Positions 25,258 through 33,205 of a DNA stretch of 64,000 nt are shown piece by piece. This stretch comes from Kineosphaera limosa NBRC 100340. Its GTDB lineage: Bacteria; Actinomycetota; Actinomycetes; Actinomycetales; Dermatophilaceae. A program made the position numbers and the translations under genes. The stretch covers positions 29,907-93,906 of the forward strand of contig NZ_BAHD01000011.1 of NCBI RefSeq assembly GCF_000298215.1. The letters are read 5' to 3'. Within the stretch, counting starts at the first letter, position 1. Every line of letters starts with the position of its first letter. The notes beneath the pieces are model-generated. The model searched no databases, had not been told where the DNA came from, and worked only from the letters and a program-made list of their open reading frames with translations.

Positions 25258-25899
25258 GTGGACGAACGAGTGGGCACCGGTGAGGTCGTGACCTCACCCG
25301 ACCAGCCACGCGTGCGCGCCCTGCGGTCCGGCGAGGCCGCCCCGCCCTACCCAGGGACGACCGCTGCGGGCACCCCCGACGCGTCGGCAGCGATGAGCGA
25401 TTCGCCCGGCGAACCATCCGGTGCTGGCACCGACCCTTCGCAGCGCGCTGCGGGGGGCGCTTCCGGGGGCATCGACCCAGACCTGGCGAGCCGGCCGATG
25501 CTGGGCCCGGACTGGGCCTGGCGGCGACGACTGCGCGAGCGGCGCGCGACCTACCACGCCTATCGGATGGGGGTGGCCGCCCTCGGCGTCACCGTCGTCA
25601 TCGTGGGTCTGATTCTCGTGCCGCTGCCGGGGCCTGGTTGGCTCATCGTCTTCTGCGGCCTGGCGATCTTGGCGACCGAGTTCCACTGGGCCAAGCGGCT
25701 GCACCAGTACGTCTCGGCACGCCTGCGGGAGTGGAACGACTGGATCATGGCGCAACCGGTGTGGGTGCGACTGGCGCTCGCCGCCGGCACGTTCCTCCTG
25801 GTCGTCGCGTTCTTCTGGGTCGTGCTGAAGGTCGTGGGCATCCCCAGCCTCGTGCCGGAGTGGATCACGCACTACCTGCGCACCTACGCGGCTCTGTGA
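25258..25899 (+). CDS. PGPGW-motif membrane protein (TIGR02611-like)
   Basis: 213-residue protein. A disordered Gly/Ala/Pro/Ser-rich N-terminus of about 80 residues is followed by RRRLRERRATYHAYRMGVAALG, a membrane helix, the signature LVPLPGPGWLIVFCGLAILATEF, an amphipathic segment, and a third helix (VRLALAAGTFLLVVAFFWVVL). The family is common in actinobacteria, and its function is unknown. GTG 25258 is chosen because AAGGGGAG lies 7 nt upstream. The stop overlaps the GTG of the ThrE-like gene by 3 nt, so the two are coupled. Confidence 0.8.
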   Translation: MDERVGTGEVVTSPDQPRVRALRSGEAAPPYPGTTAAGTPDASAAMSDSPGEPSGAGTDPSQRAAGGASGGIDPDLASRPMLGPDWAWRRRLRERRATYHAYRMGVAALGVTVVIVGLILVPLPGPGWLIVFCGLAILATEFHWAKRLHQYVSARLREWNDWIMAQPVWVRLALAAGTFLLVVAFFWVVLKVVGIPSLVPEWITHYLRTYAAL

Positions 25900-27176
25900 G
25901 CGCCGCCCCCGAGCCGGGCCCGCAGGCGCAGTCCAGACGCGCCCTCGGCGAACTCGGCGCACTGATGCTGGATGCGGGCTACGCAGTGACCGACGTGGCA
26001 CACACCCTGGAGACCGCGATGGAGGCCCGGGGCCTGCAGCGCACCCGCGCGGGGGTGTTTCCGCAGGCGGTGCTGCTCGACGACGGCACCGGCACACGGA
26101 TGACCTCGACGACCGGGCAGACCCTCACGTTCGACCAGGTCGGGCGCACCGGCCGAATCGTCGCGGCCGCCTACCGCGGCCAGGGGGACTGGGCCGCGCT
26201 GCGCGACGGGGTCGCGGCAGTGCGGGCCAACCCGCGGCAGCGACCGGCGTGGGTGGCGATCGTGGGCAACGGGTGCATGACGACGGGCATCGCGGTCGTC
26301 TTCGGCGCCTACTGGTGGTCGCTGCTGGCCGACGCGGTGCTCGGGCTGCTCGTGGGCGTAGCGCTCGTCGTGCTCTCCCGGTACCTGAAGGTGGCGCAAC
26401 TGCTGCCATTCCTCCTGCCCTTCATCGTGACCGTCGTGCTGTGGCAGGCGGCGTCGTTGGCCGGGGTGCACTCTGTGCCGCTGTTCGCCGTGTGCGCGCC
26501 GTTGGTGGTGCTCATCCCAGGGGCGGCGGCCACCAACGGGGTGTTGGAGTTGAGCGCGGGCGACGTCGTCTCCGGCGGCTCGCGCCTGATCTCCGCCTTG
26601 GTCGTGTGGGCGCTGCTCGCGGCGGGGATCGTCGCGGGGGCGGGCCTCATGGGTGCTGAGCTCGTCGGCGGCTCGCTGGTGGCCGGCGGTGGCGGACCTG
26701 CGCCGGCGCACGGCTGGGGCGCGCCGGTGCCTGGCTGGCTGGTGTGGCCGGCGACGGCGCTCATCGGCATCGGGGTCGGGCTGTTCTGCTCGGCCCGTGC
26801 GAGGCTGACCTCGGTCATCGTCGTCGTGTTGCTGGCGACGTACGGGCTGGTCCGGCTGCTGGAGCCCGAAGTGGGGCCGGTCGTGACGATCGGGGTGGCC
26901 TCGGCGCTGGTGCTCACGGCGACGCGCCTGCTCGAGTTGCTCGCGCCGGCCTTCCCCAGCGTCGTCGTCTTCCGGCCCGCCTATTGGCTGCTGGTGCCCG
27001 GCTCGTTCGGCCTCATCGCCCTGACCACCGACAACGGCGACCCAGACCTCATCCGCGCAACCCTGGCCACGATCATCGCCCTGACCATCGGCACCCAGGT
27101 CGCCGCCATCGCCGCCGAGGGCGTCCAGACCATGGCGCGCGCCCGGTTCCGCTTCCTGCGCCGCACCCGCCGCTGA
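25896..27176 (+). CDS. ThrE-family threonine/serine exporter
   Basis: 426-residue membrane protein of the ThrE type. The N-terminal DUF1212 half contains the soluble segment LGALMLDAGYAVTDVAHTLE and four or five helices. The C-terminal DUF3815 half adds about five more (WLVWPATALIGIGVGLFC, VVVFRPAYWLLVPGSFGL). ThrE of Corynebacterium exports L-threonine and L-serine using the proton gradient; the substrate here is inferred. It starts at GTG 25896, overlapping the PGPGW gene. An 81-bp gap separates it from tRNA-Val(CAC). Confidence 0.88.
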   Translation: MSAAPEPGPQAQSRRALGELGALMLDAGYAVTDVAHTLETAMEARGLQRTRAGVFPQAVLLDDGTGTRMTSTTGQTLTFDQVGRTGRIVAAAYRGQGDWAALRDGVAAVRANPRQRPAWVAIVGNGCMTTGIAVVFGAYWWSLLADAVLGLLVGVALVVLSRYLKVAQLLPFLLPFIVTVVLWQAASLAGVHSVPLFAVCAPLVVLIPGAAATNGVLELSAGDVVSGGSRLISALVVWALLAAGIVAGAGLMGAELVGGSLVAGGGGPAPAHGWGAPVPGWLVWPATALIGIGVGLFCSARARLTSVIVVVLLATYGLVRLLEPEVGPVVTIGVASALVLTATRLLELLAPAFPSVVVFRPAYWLLVPGSFGLIALTTDNGDPDLIRATLATIIALTIGTQVAAIAAEGVQTMARARFRFLRRTRR

Positions 27177-27257
27177 GCGGGCTGCCGCGCTCGGCCTGCC
27201 TCGCCCCGCCCCGTTTTGGGAGCCGGGCCTTCGAGCAGGTATGGTGTCGGACGCACC

Positions 27258-27331
27258 GGACGTATAGCTCAGTTGGTTAGAGCGTTCGCTTCACACGCGA
27301 AAGGTCAGGGGTTCGAGTCCCTTTACGTCCA
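27258..27331 (+). tRNA. tRNA-Val (anticodon CAC)
   Basis: Cloverleaf of 74 nt. The acceptor stem GGACGTA pairs with TACGTCC, with discriminator A. The D-loop is AGCTC-AGTTGGTTA-GAGC. The anticodon CAC is at 27292-27294 in the loop TTCACAC between TTCGC and GCGAA, and the T-arm is CAGGG-TTCGAGT-CCCTT with one G-T pair. It complements the GAC isoacceptor at 23217. A hairpin terminator follows. Confidence 0.95.
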
Positions 27332-27336
27332 CCCCG

Positions 27337-27360
27337 AAACCCCCTCTGAGTAGGGGGTTT
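27337..27360 (+). terminator. Terminator after tRNA-Val(CAC)
   Basis: A 9-bp stem, AAACCCCCT (27337-27345) with AGGGGGTTT (27352-27360), and a 6-nt loop, followed by TCGCTTTG. It lies 6 bp after the tRNA. The T-rich right arm makes it the most classical intrinsic terminator in the window. Confidence 0.85.
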
Positions 27361-27403
27361 TCGCTTTGCTCCGCACATTCGTGCCACGTCTGCGTGCCAC
27401 AAC

Positions 27404-28069
27404 CTAGCCGCGGGGGCCACGTGGGCTGACCAGGCCGTGGTCGTAGGCGGCGATGACGAGCTGGGCACGGTCGCGAGCATCGAGCTTGGTCAGCAGCCGG
27501 CCGATGTGCGTCTTGACCGTACCCATCGAGATGTACAGAGTCGCGGCGATCTCGTGGTTGGAGAGCCCGGCGCCCACGAGCGACAAGACTTCGGCCTCTC
27601 GCGCCGTCAGCGACGCCGGGGCCGGAGCGGGTCTGCGCGGATGATCGACGTAGTGCTCGACGAGCCGCGCCAGGATCGCAGGGGCGAACAGGGACTCGCC
27701 GGCGTGGGTGCGCATGATCGCCTGGGTCAGGGCTGCCGGTTGGGCGTCCTTGAGCAGAAAGCCGCTGGCCCCGGCGCGCAGGGCCGCGACGACGTACTCG
27801 TCGAGCTCGAACATGCTGAGCACCAGAACACGGGTGGACCGGAGCAGCGGATCTGTCGTGATGGCAGACGTCGCCTCGATCCCGTCGCCACCGGGCATCC
27901 GCACGTCCATGAGCACGACGTCGGGGATCAGGTCGCGGGCCGCTGCGACCGCGCCACGGCCCGTGTCGGCTTCCCCGGCTACCACCAGTCCTGGCGCGCT
28001 GTCGACGATGAGCCGCAGACTGTGCCGAATGAGCGGCTGATCGTCGACGATCAGGACTCTGACATTCAT
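27404..28069 (-). CDS. NarL/LuxR-family response regulator
   Basis: 221-residue two-component regulator. The receiver domain (1-120) has the acidic pair DD (9-10), phospho-acceptor Asp55 (VVLMDVRMPG) and Lys in GFLLKDA (about 105). A LuxR-type HTH at 150-210 (LTAREAEVLSLVGAGLSNHE, then MGTVKTHIGRLL) follows a Pro/Ala linker. The ATG overlaps the histidine kinase stop by 4 nt (ATGA). The pair is divergent from a three-gene ABC exporter, which is its likely target. Confidence 0.93.
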   Translation of the reverse strand: MNVRVLIVDDQPLIRHSLRLIVDSAPGLVVAGEADTGRGAVAAARDLIPDVVLMDVRMPGGDGIEATSAITTDPLLRSTRVLVLSMFELDEYVVAALRAGASGFLLKDAQPAALTQAIMRTHAGESLFAPAILARLVEHYVDHPRRPAPAPASLTAREAEVLSLVGAGLSNHEIAATLYISMGTVKTHIGRLLTKLDARDRAQLVIAAYDHGLVSPRGPRG

Positions 28070-29010
28070 CGGCCGGGTGCCACCGACCGCCACGCTCCCG
28101 GCTTGCGCCCAGCCCCTCCGGGCTCGCCAGCGCTGGGGTGGCGGTCGGGCGTCTCGGCGGCGCTGGGCTCGGGCAAGCGCGCGACGAGTCGAAAGCCTGT
28201 CGGTCCGGGTCCGGCGCACACGGTGCCGCCGAGCGCCTGCACCCGTTCGCGCAGGCCCGCCAGCCCAACGCCGGCGCCGGGGTGCGGAGCCCAGCCCGGC
28301 ACCGGCTCGTCCTCCACCGTGACGACAAGGGAGTCTCCCTCCCGAGCCACCAGCACGCGGGCCTGGGCGGGGCCGGCGTGCCGGCCGGTGTTGGTCAGGC
28401 CCTCGCGCACAACGGCGCACGCAAGCAGTTGGGCGCCCGGCGAAACCTGCCCTCCGGTCTCGATCGCCAAGGTGGCGCGAACCCCTGCCACCGTTGCTCC
28501 GGCCACGATCGAGGGCAAATCTGCGAGCGACTCACCAGGCTTGCGCGGCGCCGAGTCTGCCGGGCTACGCAACACGGCCAGCATGCGGCGAAGCTCCAGG
28601 GTTGCGGCCCGCCCGGCGTCCTCGATATCGGCGAGAGCAGCGGCCTGTTCGTCGGCTCGGCCACTGCCCCGCACGGTCTGCGCCGCAGCGGCGCGAACCG
28701 TGATGAGCCCGAGACCGTGTGACGCGAGGTCGTGGAGTTCCCGCGCGAGCCGCATCCGTTCGGCCTGCTTGGCCCGTTCAGCGGCCCACCCGGTGAGTGC
28801 GTCTTCGTAGGCCCCGCGTTCGCGTCGGGAGCGCACCTGTGCCCACAGCAACATGGCGACCGCTCCGGAGGCGGCTGCTGTCAGGACCACCGTGGCCTGG
28901 GCGGCGTCGCCGATACTCGTCGTGGCCAGCGCGAGCGCCAGCACCGCGATGCCGACGAGTGCGATCGACCACGCGCGTGAGCGCAGCACGGGCCGGTCAG
29001 GTTGGTCCAT
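28066..29010 (-). CDS. Sensor histidine kinase (HisKA_3 type)
   Basis: 314-residue kinase. Two short hydrophobic segments near the N-terminus (ALVGIAVLALALA, TVVLTAAASGAVAMLLW) anchor it with almost no extracellular loop, so it may be an intramembrane-sensing kinase. The dimerisation motif ARELHDLASHGLGLI carries the phospho-His (about residue 93), and the ATPase domain contains VREGLTNTGRHA and GAGVGLAGLRERV. ATG 29010 is chosen because TAGACT lies 7 nt upstream; an in-frame ATG at 29046 would add 12 residues. The intramembrane type often guards against cell-wall antibiotics, consistent with the divergent ABC exporter. Confidence 0.9.
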   Translation of the reverse strand: MDQPDRPVLRSRAWSIALVGIAVLALALATTSIGDAAQATVVLTAAASGAVAMLLWAQVRSRRERGAYEDALTGWAAERAKQAERMRLARELHDLASHGLGLITVRAAAAQTVRGSGRADEQAAALADIEDAGRAATLELRRMLAVLRSPADSAPRKPGESLADLPSIVAGATVAGVRATLAIETGGQVSPGAQLLACAVVREGLTNTGRHAGPAQARVLVAREGDSLVVTVEDEPVPGWAPHPGAGVGLAGLRERVQALGGTVCAGPGPTGFRLVARLPEPSAAETPDRHPSAGEPGGAGRKPGAWRSVAPGR

Positions 29011-29144
29011 CTCATCGAGTCTAGATTCGGGCCGCACCAGGGACATCAGACCGTGGTCCGATCGACGCAGGGCCGAGCCGTGGGGAGCGGGATCCGACCA
29101 CGAGCCGATGACGCGACACGTCCTTCGACGGTGGACTCGATCCC

Positions 29145-29858
29145 ATGATCGACATCGACAGACTCGTCAAACGCCACGGCACCCGGACGGTGCTCGACTC
29201 CGTGAGCTTCACGGCGCAACCGGGACGCATCACCGCCTTCCTCGGCCCCAACGGTGCCGGAAAGTCCTCGACCCTGCGCATCCTGCTCGGCCTCGATCGC
29301 GCAGACGGCGGCAGGGCCCTTGTCGACGGCGAGCCCTATGCCGCGCTGAGGGCTCCGCTGCGCAGCGTCGGGGCGATGCTCGATGGGCCGGGCGCGCATC
29401 GAACCCGGACCGCACGGGCCCACTTGGACTGGGTGGCCCGTAGCAACGGCATTCCGCGGCGGCGGGTACCGCAGGTGCTGCAGCAGGTCGGTCTGGACCA
29501 CGCGGCGACCATGCGGGTGGGGCGCTATTCACTCGGCATGGGGCAGCGTCTGGGGATCGCGGCTGCCCTGCTGGGTGAGCCGCGGGCGCTGGTGCTCGAC
29601 GAGCCGGCCAACGGCCTGGACCCCGACGGAATCCGCTGGATGCGCAGGTTGCTGCGTGGCCACGCCGACGCCGGCGGCACGGTGCTGCTCTCGAGCCACC
29701 TGATGGCGGAGGTGGCGGGACTCGCGGACGACCTGGCCGTCATCGCCGGAGGGCGCGTCGTCGCTTTGGGAACGGTCGCCGAGGTGAGCTCCGGGCACGA
29801 GTCCCTGGAGGATGCGTTCTTCAGTCTGACCGCTCCCGCGCCGGAATCGGCCGCATGA
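29145..29858 (+). CDS. ABC transporter ATP-binding subunit
   Basis: 237-residue ATPase. Walker A is GPNGAGKSST (residues 34-43), the signature is YSLGMGQRLGIAAALLGEP with SLGMG in place of LSGGQ, Walker B is ALVLDEPANGLDP, and the switch His is in LLSSHLMAEV. The divergent signature is typical of the DrrA/BcrA export group and lantibiotic-immunity ATPases. It overlaps the first permease gene by 4 nt. The divergent two-component system begins 135 bp upstream on the other strand and probably controls the operon. Confidence 0.92.
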   Translation: MIDIDRLVKRHGTRTVLDSVSFTAQPGRITAFLGPNGAGKSSTLRILLGLDRADGGRALVDGEPYAALRAPLRSVGAMLDGPGAHRTRTARAHLDWVARSNGIPRRRVPQVLQQVGLDHAATMRVGRYSLGMGQRLGIAAALLGEPRALVLDEPANGLDPDGIRWMRRLLRGHADAGGTVLLSSHLMAEVAGLADDLAVIAGGRVVALGTVAEVSSGHESLEDAFFSLTAPAPESAA

Positions 29859-30640
29859 GGGCGCTCGACGTACTGGGGGCCGAACTGAGCAAGGCCCTCA
29901 CGCTGCCGGCGACGTGGGTGGGGGTCGGTGTCGCGGCCGCCGGGTCGATCGCGCTCACCCTGCTCAACGCCAGCATGATCGCCGCCGACCTACGGGCGGG
30001 GCGCTTCGATCAGTTCGTTTCCGCCTCACCCACCGAGGCCGCCTTCGCGGCGATGCCGTTGGGCACTGTCGGCGCCGTCGTGCTCGGCGTAGTCATCATG
30101 AGCAGCGAGTACGCCCCGTCGAACGCGGAGGTGGGTGGCGGGCGACAGATCGGCGCGACCTTGACGGCGATGCCGGGGCGAGCGGGCGTGCTGGCGGCCA
30201 AGGCCGCGGTCCTGGCCGCGCTGGTGACGGCCGTGGCCGCTGTGACCTTGCCCGCGACGGTCGGCATCGCGCGGATCATCATCGGCGCCGGCCACGAAAG
30301 CGTCGGCCTGGCGGAGACGGTGACGCGGGGCGCCGGCGGGGCCCTCTACTGGGTGCTGACGGGATTGTTGGCCCTGGCCATCACCACGTTGACCCGCAGC
30401 GGCGTGCTGCCGCTCATCGTGCTCGTCCTCAACAGTTCGATCGTCTCGCTGTCGCTCCTGCTGACCCACCTGACCCCCCTGGCGCACTGGCTGCCGGACC
30501 TGGCCGGGCGCCGGCTGTTCGGCGAGATCGACACGATCGAGGGCGGGCTGGAGGCTCTGCCCGGAGCCGTGGTCATGGCCGCCTGGACGCTCGGGCTACT
30601 GGCCATTGCCGCCGCGAGTTTCCGAGGCCGGGACGCATGA
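29855..30640 (+). CDS. ABC transporter permease subunit (first)
   Basis: 261-residue integral membrane protein with about six helices. It starts MRALDVLGAELSKALTLPATWVG, the usual cytoplasmic lead-in of ABC-2 export permeases, and includes ASSPTEAAFAAMPLGT-like re-entrant and SSEYAPSNAEVGGGRQIGATL loop sequences. The paired small-permease layout with the next gene resembles LanEG/BcrB immunity exporters. It overlaps both neighbours by 4 nt. Confidence 0.86.
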   Translation: MRALDVLGAELSKALTLPATWVGVGVAAAGSIALTLLNASMIAADLRAGRFDQFVSASPTEAAFAAMPLGTVGAVVLGVVIMSSEYAPSNAEVGGGRQIGATLTAMPGRAGVLAAKAAVLAALVTAVAAVTLPATVGIARIIIGAGHESVGLAETVTRGAGGALYWVLTGLLALAITTLTRSGVLPLIVLVLNSSIVSLSLLLTHLTPLAHWLPDLAGRRLFGEIDTIEGGLEALPGAVVMAAWTLGLLAIAAASFRGRDA

Positions 30641-31368
30641 GCGCCGGGGGACCGGTCGACGCGCTGCGGGCCGAGTGGGCCAAGGTGGCGACGCTGCCGA
30701 TGGCGCCCCTCACCGTGGCTGTCATGACCGCCGCAGGCGTCTTGCTGGGGTGGGTGATAGCGGCTGGCGCGAGGCAACGGGGCCTGGCCGTCACCGGGGG
30801 AGACGTCCTCGTGGCCAGCGCGCCCTATCTGGCCACCGGGATCGTGCTGCTCGGGACGCTGCCTGCCGCCCAGGAGTATGCGGGGCGGCAAATCCGCACC
30901 ACCCTGCTCGCCATGCCCGACCGCCGCGCCCTGCTGGCTGCCAAGACGCTTGCTGCCCTCGGTTGGGTCGGGGGCACCAGCGCCCTGTGCGGGGCAACCG
31001 CTCTGCTGGCCGCCAACCTGGCGTTGCGCGCCAACGGCGCAGCGCCGCTGTGGGAAGGGGACGGGCGCCGCCTGCTCGGGGTCATCGGGTACCTGGCGCT
31101 GATCGGAATGCTCGCCCATGCCCTCTGCGCTCTCGTCCGCCACCTGATCCCGGCGCTGGCCGGGATGCTCGGCCTGCTCCTCATCGCCTCTCCGCTGATC
31201 TCGGCCGCCACGGAGCACGCGCGGTGGCTCCCCGACCGCGCGGCGGCCGCGTTGTACCTGAGTGGCGACACAATGCTGTCGGCCCGCGCCGGCTCGTTGG
31301 TTGCTATCGCGTGGATCGCGGTTCTGCTCGGTTGTGCCTACCTTCGGCAAGGGCACACCGACCCCTGA
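30637..31368 (+). CDS. ABC transporter permease subunit (second)
   Basis: 243-residue membrane protein with about six helices. It is a distant paralogue of the preceding permease: both begin with an (L/A)-x-AEW/E-K-x-x-TLP element and contain a QEYAGRQIRTTLLAMP-type loop after the second helix. It probably forms a heterodimeric pore with the first permease. It starts at ATG 30637, overlapping the first permease by 4 nt. Substrate unknown; a cationic peptide or antibiotic is a reasonable guess from the operon type. Confidence 0.85.
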   Translation: MSAGGPVDALRAEWAKVATLPMAPLTVAVMTAAGVLLGWVIAAGARQRGLAVTGGDVLVASAPYLATGIVLLGTLPAAQEYAGRQIRTTLLAMPDRRALLAAKTLAALGWVGGTSALCGATALLAANLALRANGAAPLWEGDGRRLLGVIGYLALIGMLAHALCALVRHLIPALAGMLGLLLIASPLISAATEHARWLPDRAAAALYLSGDTMLSARAGSLVAIAWIAVLLGCAYLRQGHTDP

Positions 31369-31374
31369 TCGGTC

Positions 31375-31497
31375 GGCGCTGGCCGCCACCGCCCAGCCCA
31401 CTTCGGCCATCGGACTGCTGGCCCCGCGCGCAGCTACCGCCAGCAACGTCAGCGTGATCAGTGCCAGGGGGTCGAAGGCGGTAGCCGCCCCTCCCAT
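31375..31497 (-). pseudogene. Decayed fragment of the PAP2-like membrane protein gene
   Basis: Reading the minus strand from 31497 gives about 40 codons (ATAFDPLALITLTLLAVAAR, then WAVAAS) that closely match residues 24-60 of the intact PAP2-like protein at 32579-33205 (VATAFDPLVLVTLTLLVVAA, then WALAAI). By eye about two thirds of positions are identical. The similarity then stops. It is not expressed as a gene; its first 40 bp, read in another frame, encode the last 13 residues of the TetR protein. Confidence 0.65.
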
Positions 31498-32105
31498 CCT
31501 GCGGCCCAGCCGCTTCGCAGCGATTGTTCCGCCAGATCGGCGTCGTCACCGGCACCGGCGTAGAGGCGGATCAGGCCCGCCGTCAGGACGGGCTCCACCT
31601 GCTCGAAGGTCACGACCCCCCTGACCAGGAGCATGCACGCGCCATGGCCCAGCATCCACACCTCGTTGGCGAATCCGACGGGGTCGACCTCCGCGTCGAA
31701 ACGCCCTGCCGTCACCGCCCGCTGGACAGCCTCGATGAGTTGCCCGAACGTCGCATCCGCAGCCTGGGCGTCGGGTAGCGGCAGCGTCCCGTCGAACATC
31801 ACCGCGTACAGGTCGGGATAAGCCGTCGCCGAGGACGTGTACGCGGCGCCGATGGCCGCCAGGTCGCGGACTGGATCGTCAGTCGCGACGACCCCGGCCA
31901 GTCTCGCTGTGAGCCGATTGAAACCCTCCTGACGAACAGCGCCGAGCAGACCCGGCATCCCGTCGAAGTAGGTGTAGACGGCCATGGTCGAAAAGTCGGT
32001 GTCGGCGACGAGCTTGCGCAGGCTGACCGGCTCGCGGCGGGCGAGCATGCCCGCAGCACGCTCGATGAGCAGATCACGGACTTCGGGGCGGGGGGGACGA
32101 ACCAC
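31458..32105 (-). CDS. TetR-family transcriptional regulator
   Basis: 215-residue regulator. The HTH lies at about residues 25-50 (SLRKLVADTDFSTMAVYTYF, the usual YxYF end of TetR recognition helices), followed by an all-helical ligand domain with a TetR_C_33-like WMLGHGACMLLVRG segment. GTG 32105 is preferred: TATATC lies 8 nt upstream and the operator-like palindrome 32118-32144 then sits over the promoter. A GTG at 32123 would lie inside that palindrome. The last 13 residues (GWEGRLPPSTPWH) are encoded by the remnant of another gene. It is divergent from ridA-like 32164 and probably represses both. Confidence 0.85.
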   Translation of the reverse strand: MVRPPRPEVRDLLIERAAGMLARREPVSLRKLVADTDFSTMAVYTYFDGMPGLLGAVRQEGFNRLTARLAGVVATDDPVRDLAAIGAAYTSSATAYPDLYAVMFDGTLPLPDAQAADATFGQLIEAVQRAVTAGRFDAEVDPVGFANEVWMLGHGACMLLVRGVVTFEQVEPVLTAGLIRLYAGAGDDADLAEQSLRSGWAAGWEGRLPPSTPWH

Positions 32106-32144
32106 TTGACCAAGATATAGCACTGCTATTAAATAGCAGTGCTA
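32106..32144. promoter_or_regulatory. Divergent promoter with a perfect 27-bp operator palindrome
   Basis: Positions 32118-32144 form a perfect 13+1+13 palindrome (arm TAGCACTGCTATT). It overlaps the minus-strand TATATC (32119-32114) that serves the TetR gene. It also overlaps a plus-strand -10-like TTAAAT (32129-32134) spaced 17 bp from TTGACC (32106-32111) for the RidA gene. It lies 20 bp before the RidA ATG. This is the expected architecture of a TetR operator controlling a divergent pair. Confidence 0.8.
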
Positions 32145-32163
32145 CAGAATCGAGGAGGTAGAC

Positions 32164-32571
32164 ATGTCAGTGCAACTAGTCAACCCACCGTCGTTGCCGA
32201 CCCCGGAGGTCTATGCGCAAGTCGCCGTCGCGCAGGGGGCCAGGTTCGTGTTCGTCTCAGGGCAGGTCGCCCGCGACGCCGACGGCAAACCGGTAGGCCC
32301 CGGCGACCTGGCCGCTCAGACCGAGCAGGCGTACGCAAACGTCGATGCGGCCGTGAAGGCTGTCGGTGGATCGTTCAGTGACATCGCCAAGTTGACGGTC
32401 TACGTCGTCGACTGGGAGCCGGCCAAGATGGCAATGCTGGCCGAGGGTGCGGTCCGAGCGGCCCAGCGGCTCGGATTCGATCTGGTCCGCCCGATCACTC
32501 TGCTGGGTGTCGCTGCACTGGGCGAGCCAGACCTGCTCATCGAGGTGGAGGCCGTCGCCGTCCTGCCCTGA
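32164..32571 (+). CDS. RidA-family enamine/imine deaminase-like protein
   Basis: 135-residue YjgF/YER057c/UK114 fold. It has FVFVSGQVARDADGKPVGPGDL, the helix QTEQAYANVDAAVKAVGGSF, the strand DIAKLTVYVVDWE and the end GEPDLLIEVEAVAVLP. The RidA family hydrolyses reactive imines, but the active-site Arg of true RidA (R105, in the RxxV/IEA context) is not evident here: the sequence reads PDLLIEVEAVA. It therefore probably belongs to another Rid subfamily. GAGGAGG at 32152-32158 supports ATG 32164. It is likely repressed by the divergent TetR protein. Confidence 0.88.
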   Translation: MSVQLVNPPSLPTPEVYAQVAVAQGARFVFVSGQVARDADGKPVGPGDLAAQTEQAYANVDAAVKAVGGSFSDIAKLTVYVVDWEPAKMAMLAEGAVRAAQRLGFDLVRPITLLGVAALGEPDLLIEVEAVAVLP

Positions 32572-32578
32572 CCGACTG

Positions 32579-33205
32579 TCAGAGCAGGCGAGGAAACGCC
32601 GCTGCTGTGATGGCCGTGCCGAGCAGGATGCCGACGGCCGCCTGAGCAAGCGAGTGTCGGCCTGCGCGCACTCGGGCCCAAGCGACGGCGGCGACGATCG
32701 GGACGGTCAGGCACAGCGTCCAGGCGCCGACGTCGATAGCGGCCACGGTGGCGCAGGTGGCGGCGACGTCGGCGTGGATCGAGGCCTTCCAGAACCGGGT
32801 CACCAGGGTGATGGCCGCCAGGCCCACGAGGATCGTCACGATGAGCGCCAGCAGCGGGCGCGGGGCGCCCAGCAGCGCCAGCGCGACGAGGGTCAGCGTC
32901 ACAGAGGCGGCCGCGATGAGCATCGGGACGTGACGCTGCTCGCGCAGCACCAACTGGCGATCGCGGACGCGACCCGAGCGCACCAGCACCCGCAGCACCA
33001 CCTCCGGTATCAACGCGCAGCCCGCGATCGCCGCCAGCGCCCAGGCGACTCCGGCCAACGGGTTTTCGGCGGCGCGCGCAGCGACCACCAGCAAGGTGAG
33101 TGTGACCAGCACGAGCGGGTCGAAGGCGGTGGCCACCGCGTCGGCCAGGCGCGAGCGCGCCCGGGACGCCAGGCGCGCCAGGTCGGGGTGATCGGCGTCA
33201 GGCAT
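32579..33205 (-). CDS. PAP2-like integral membrane protein
   Basis: 208-residue protein with about five or six helices. The C-terminal part (RFWKASIHADVAATC, then WARVRAGRHSLAQAAVGILLG) follows the spacing of the PAP2 phosphatase motifs PSGH and SR-x5-H-x3-D. The Ser-Gly-His core reads SIHA and the final Asp is Gln, so catalytic activity is doubtful. The ATG at 33205 overlaps the end of the upstream methyltransferase gene by 8 nt, so they form an operon. A truncated copy of residues 24-60 lies at 31375-31497. Confidence 0.65.
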   Translation of the reverse strand: MPDADHPDLARLASRARSRLADAVATAFDPLVLVTLTLLVVAARAAENPLAGVAWALAAIAGCALIPEVVLRVLVRSGRVRDRQLVLREQRHVPMLIAAASVTLTLVALALLGAPRPLLALIVTILVGLAAITLVTRFWKASIHADVAATCATVAAIDVGAWTLCLTVPIVAAVAWARVRAGRHSLAQAAVGILLGTAITAAAFPRLL

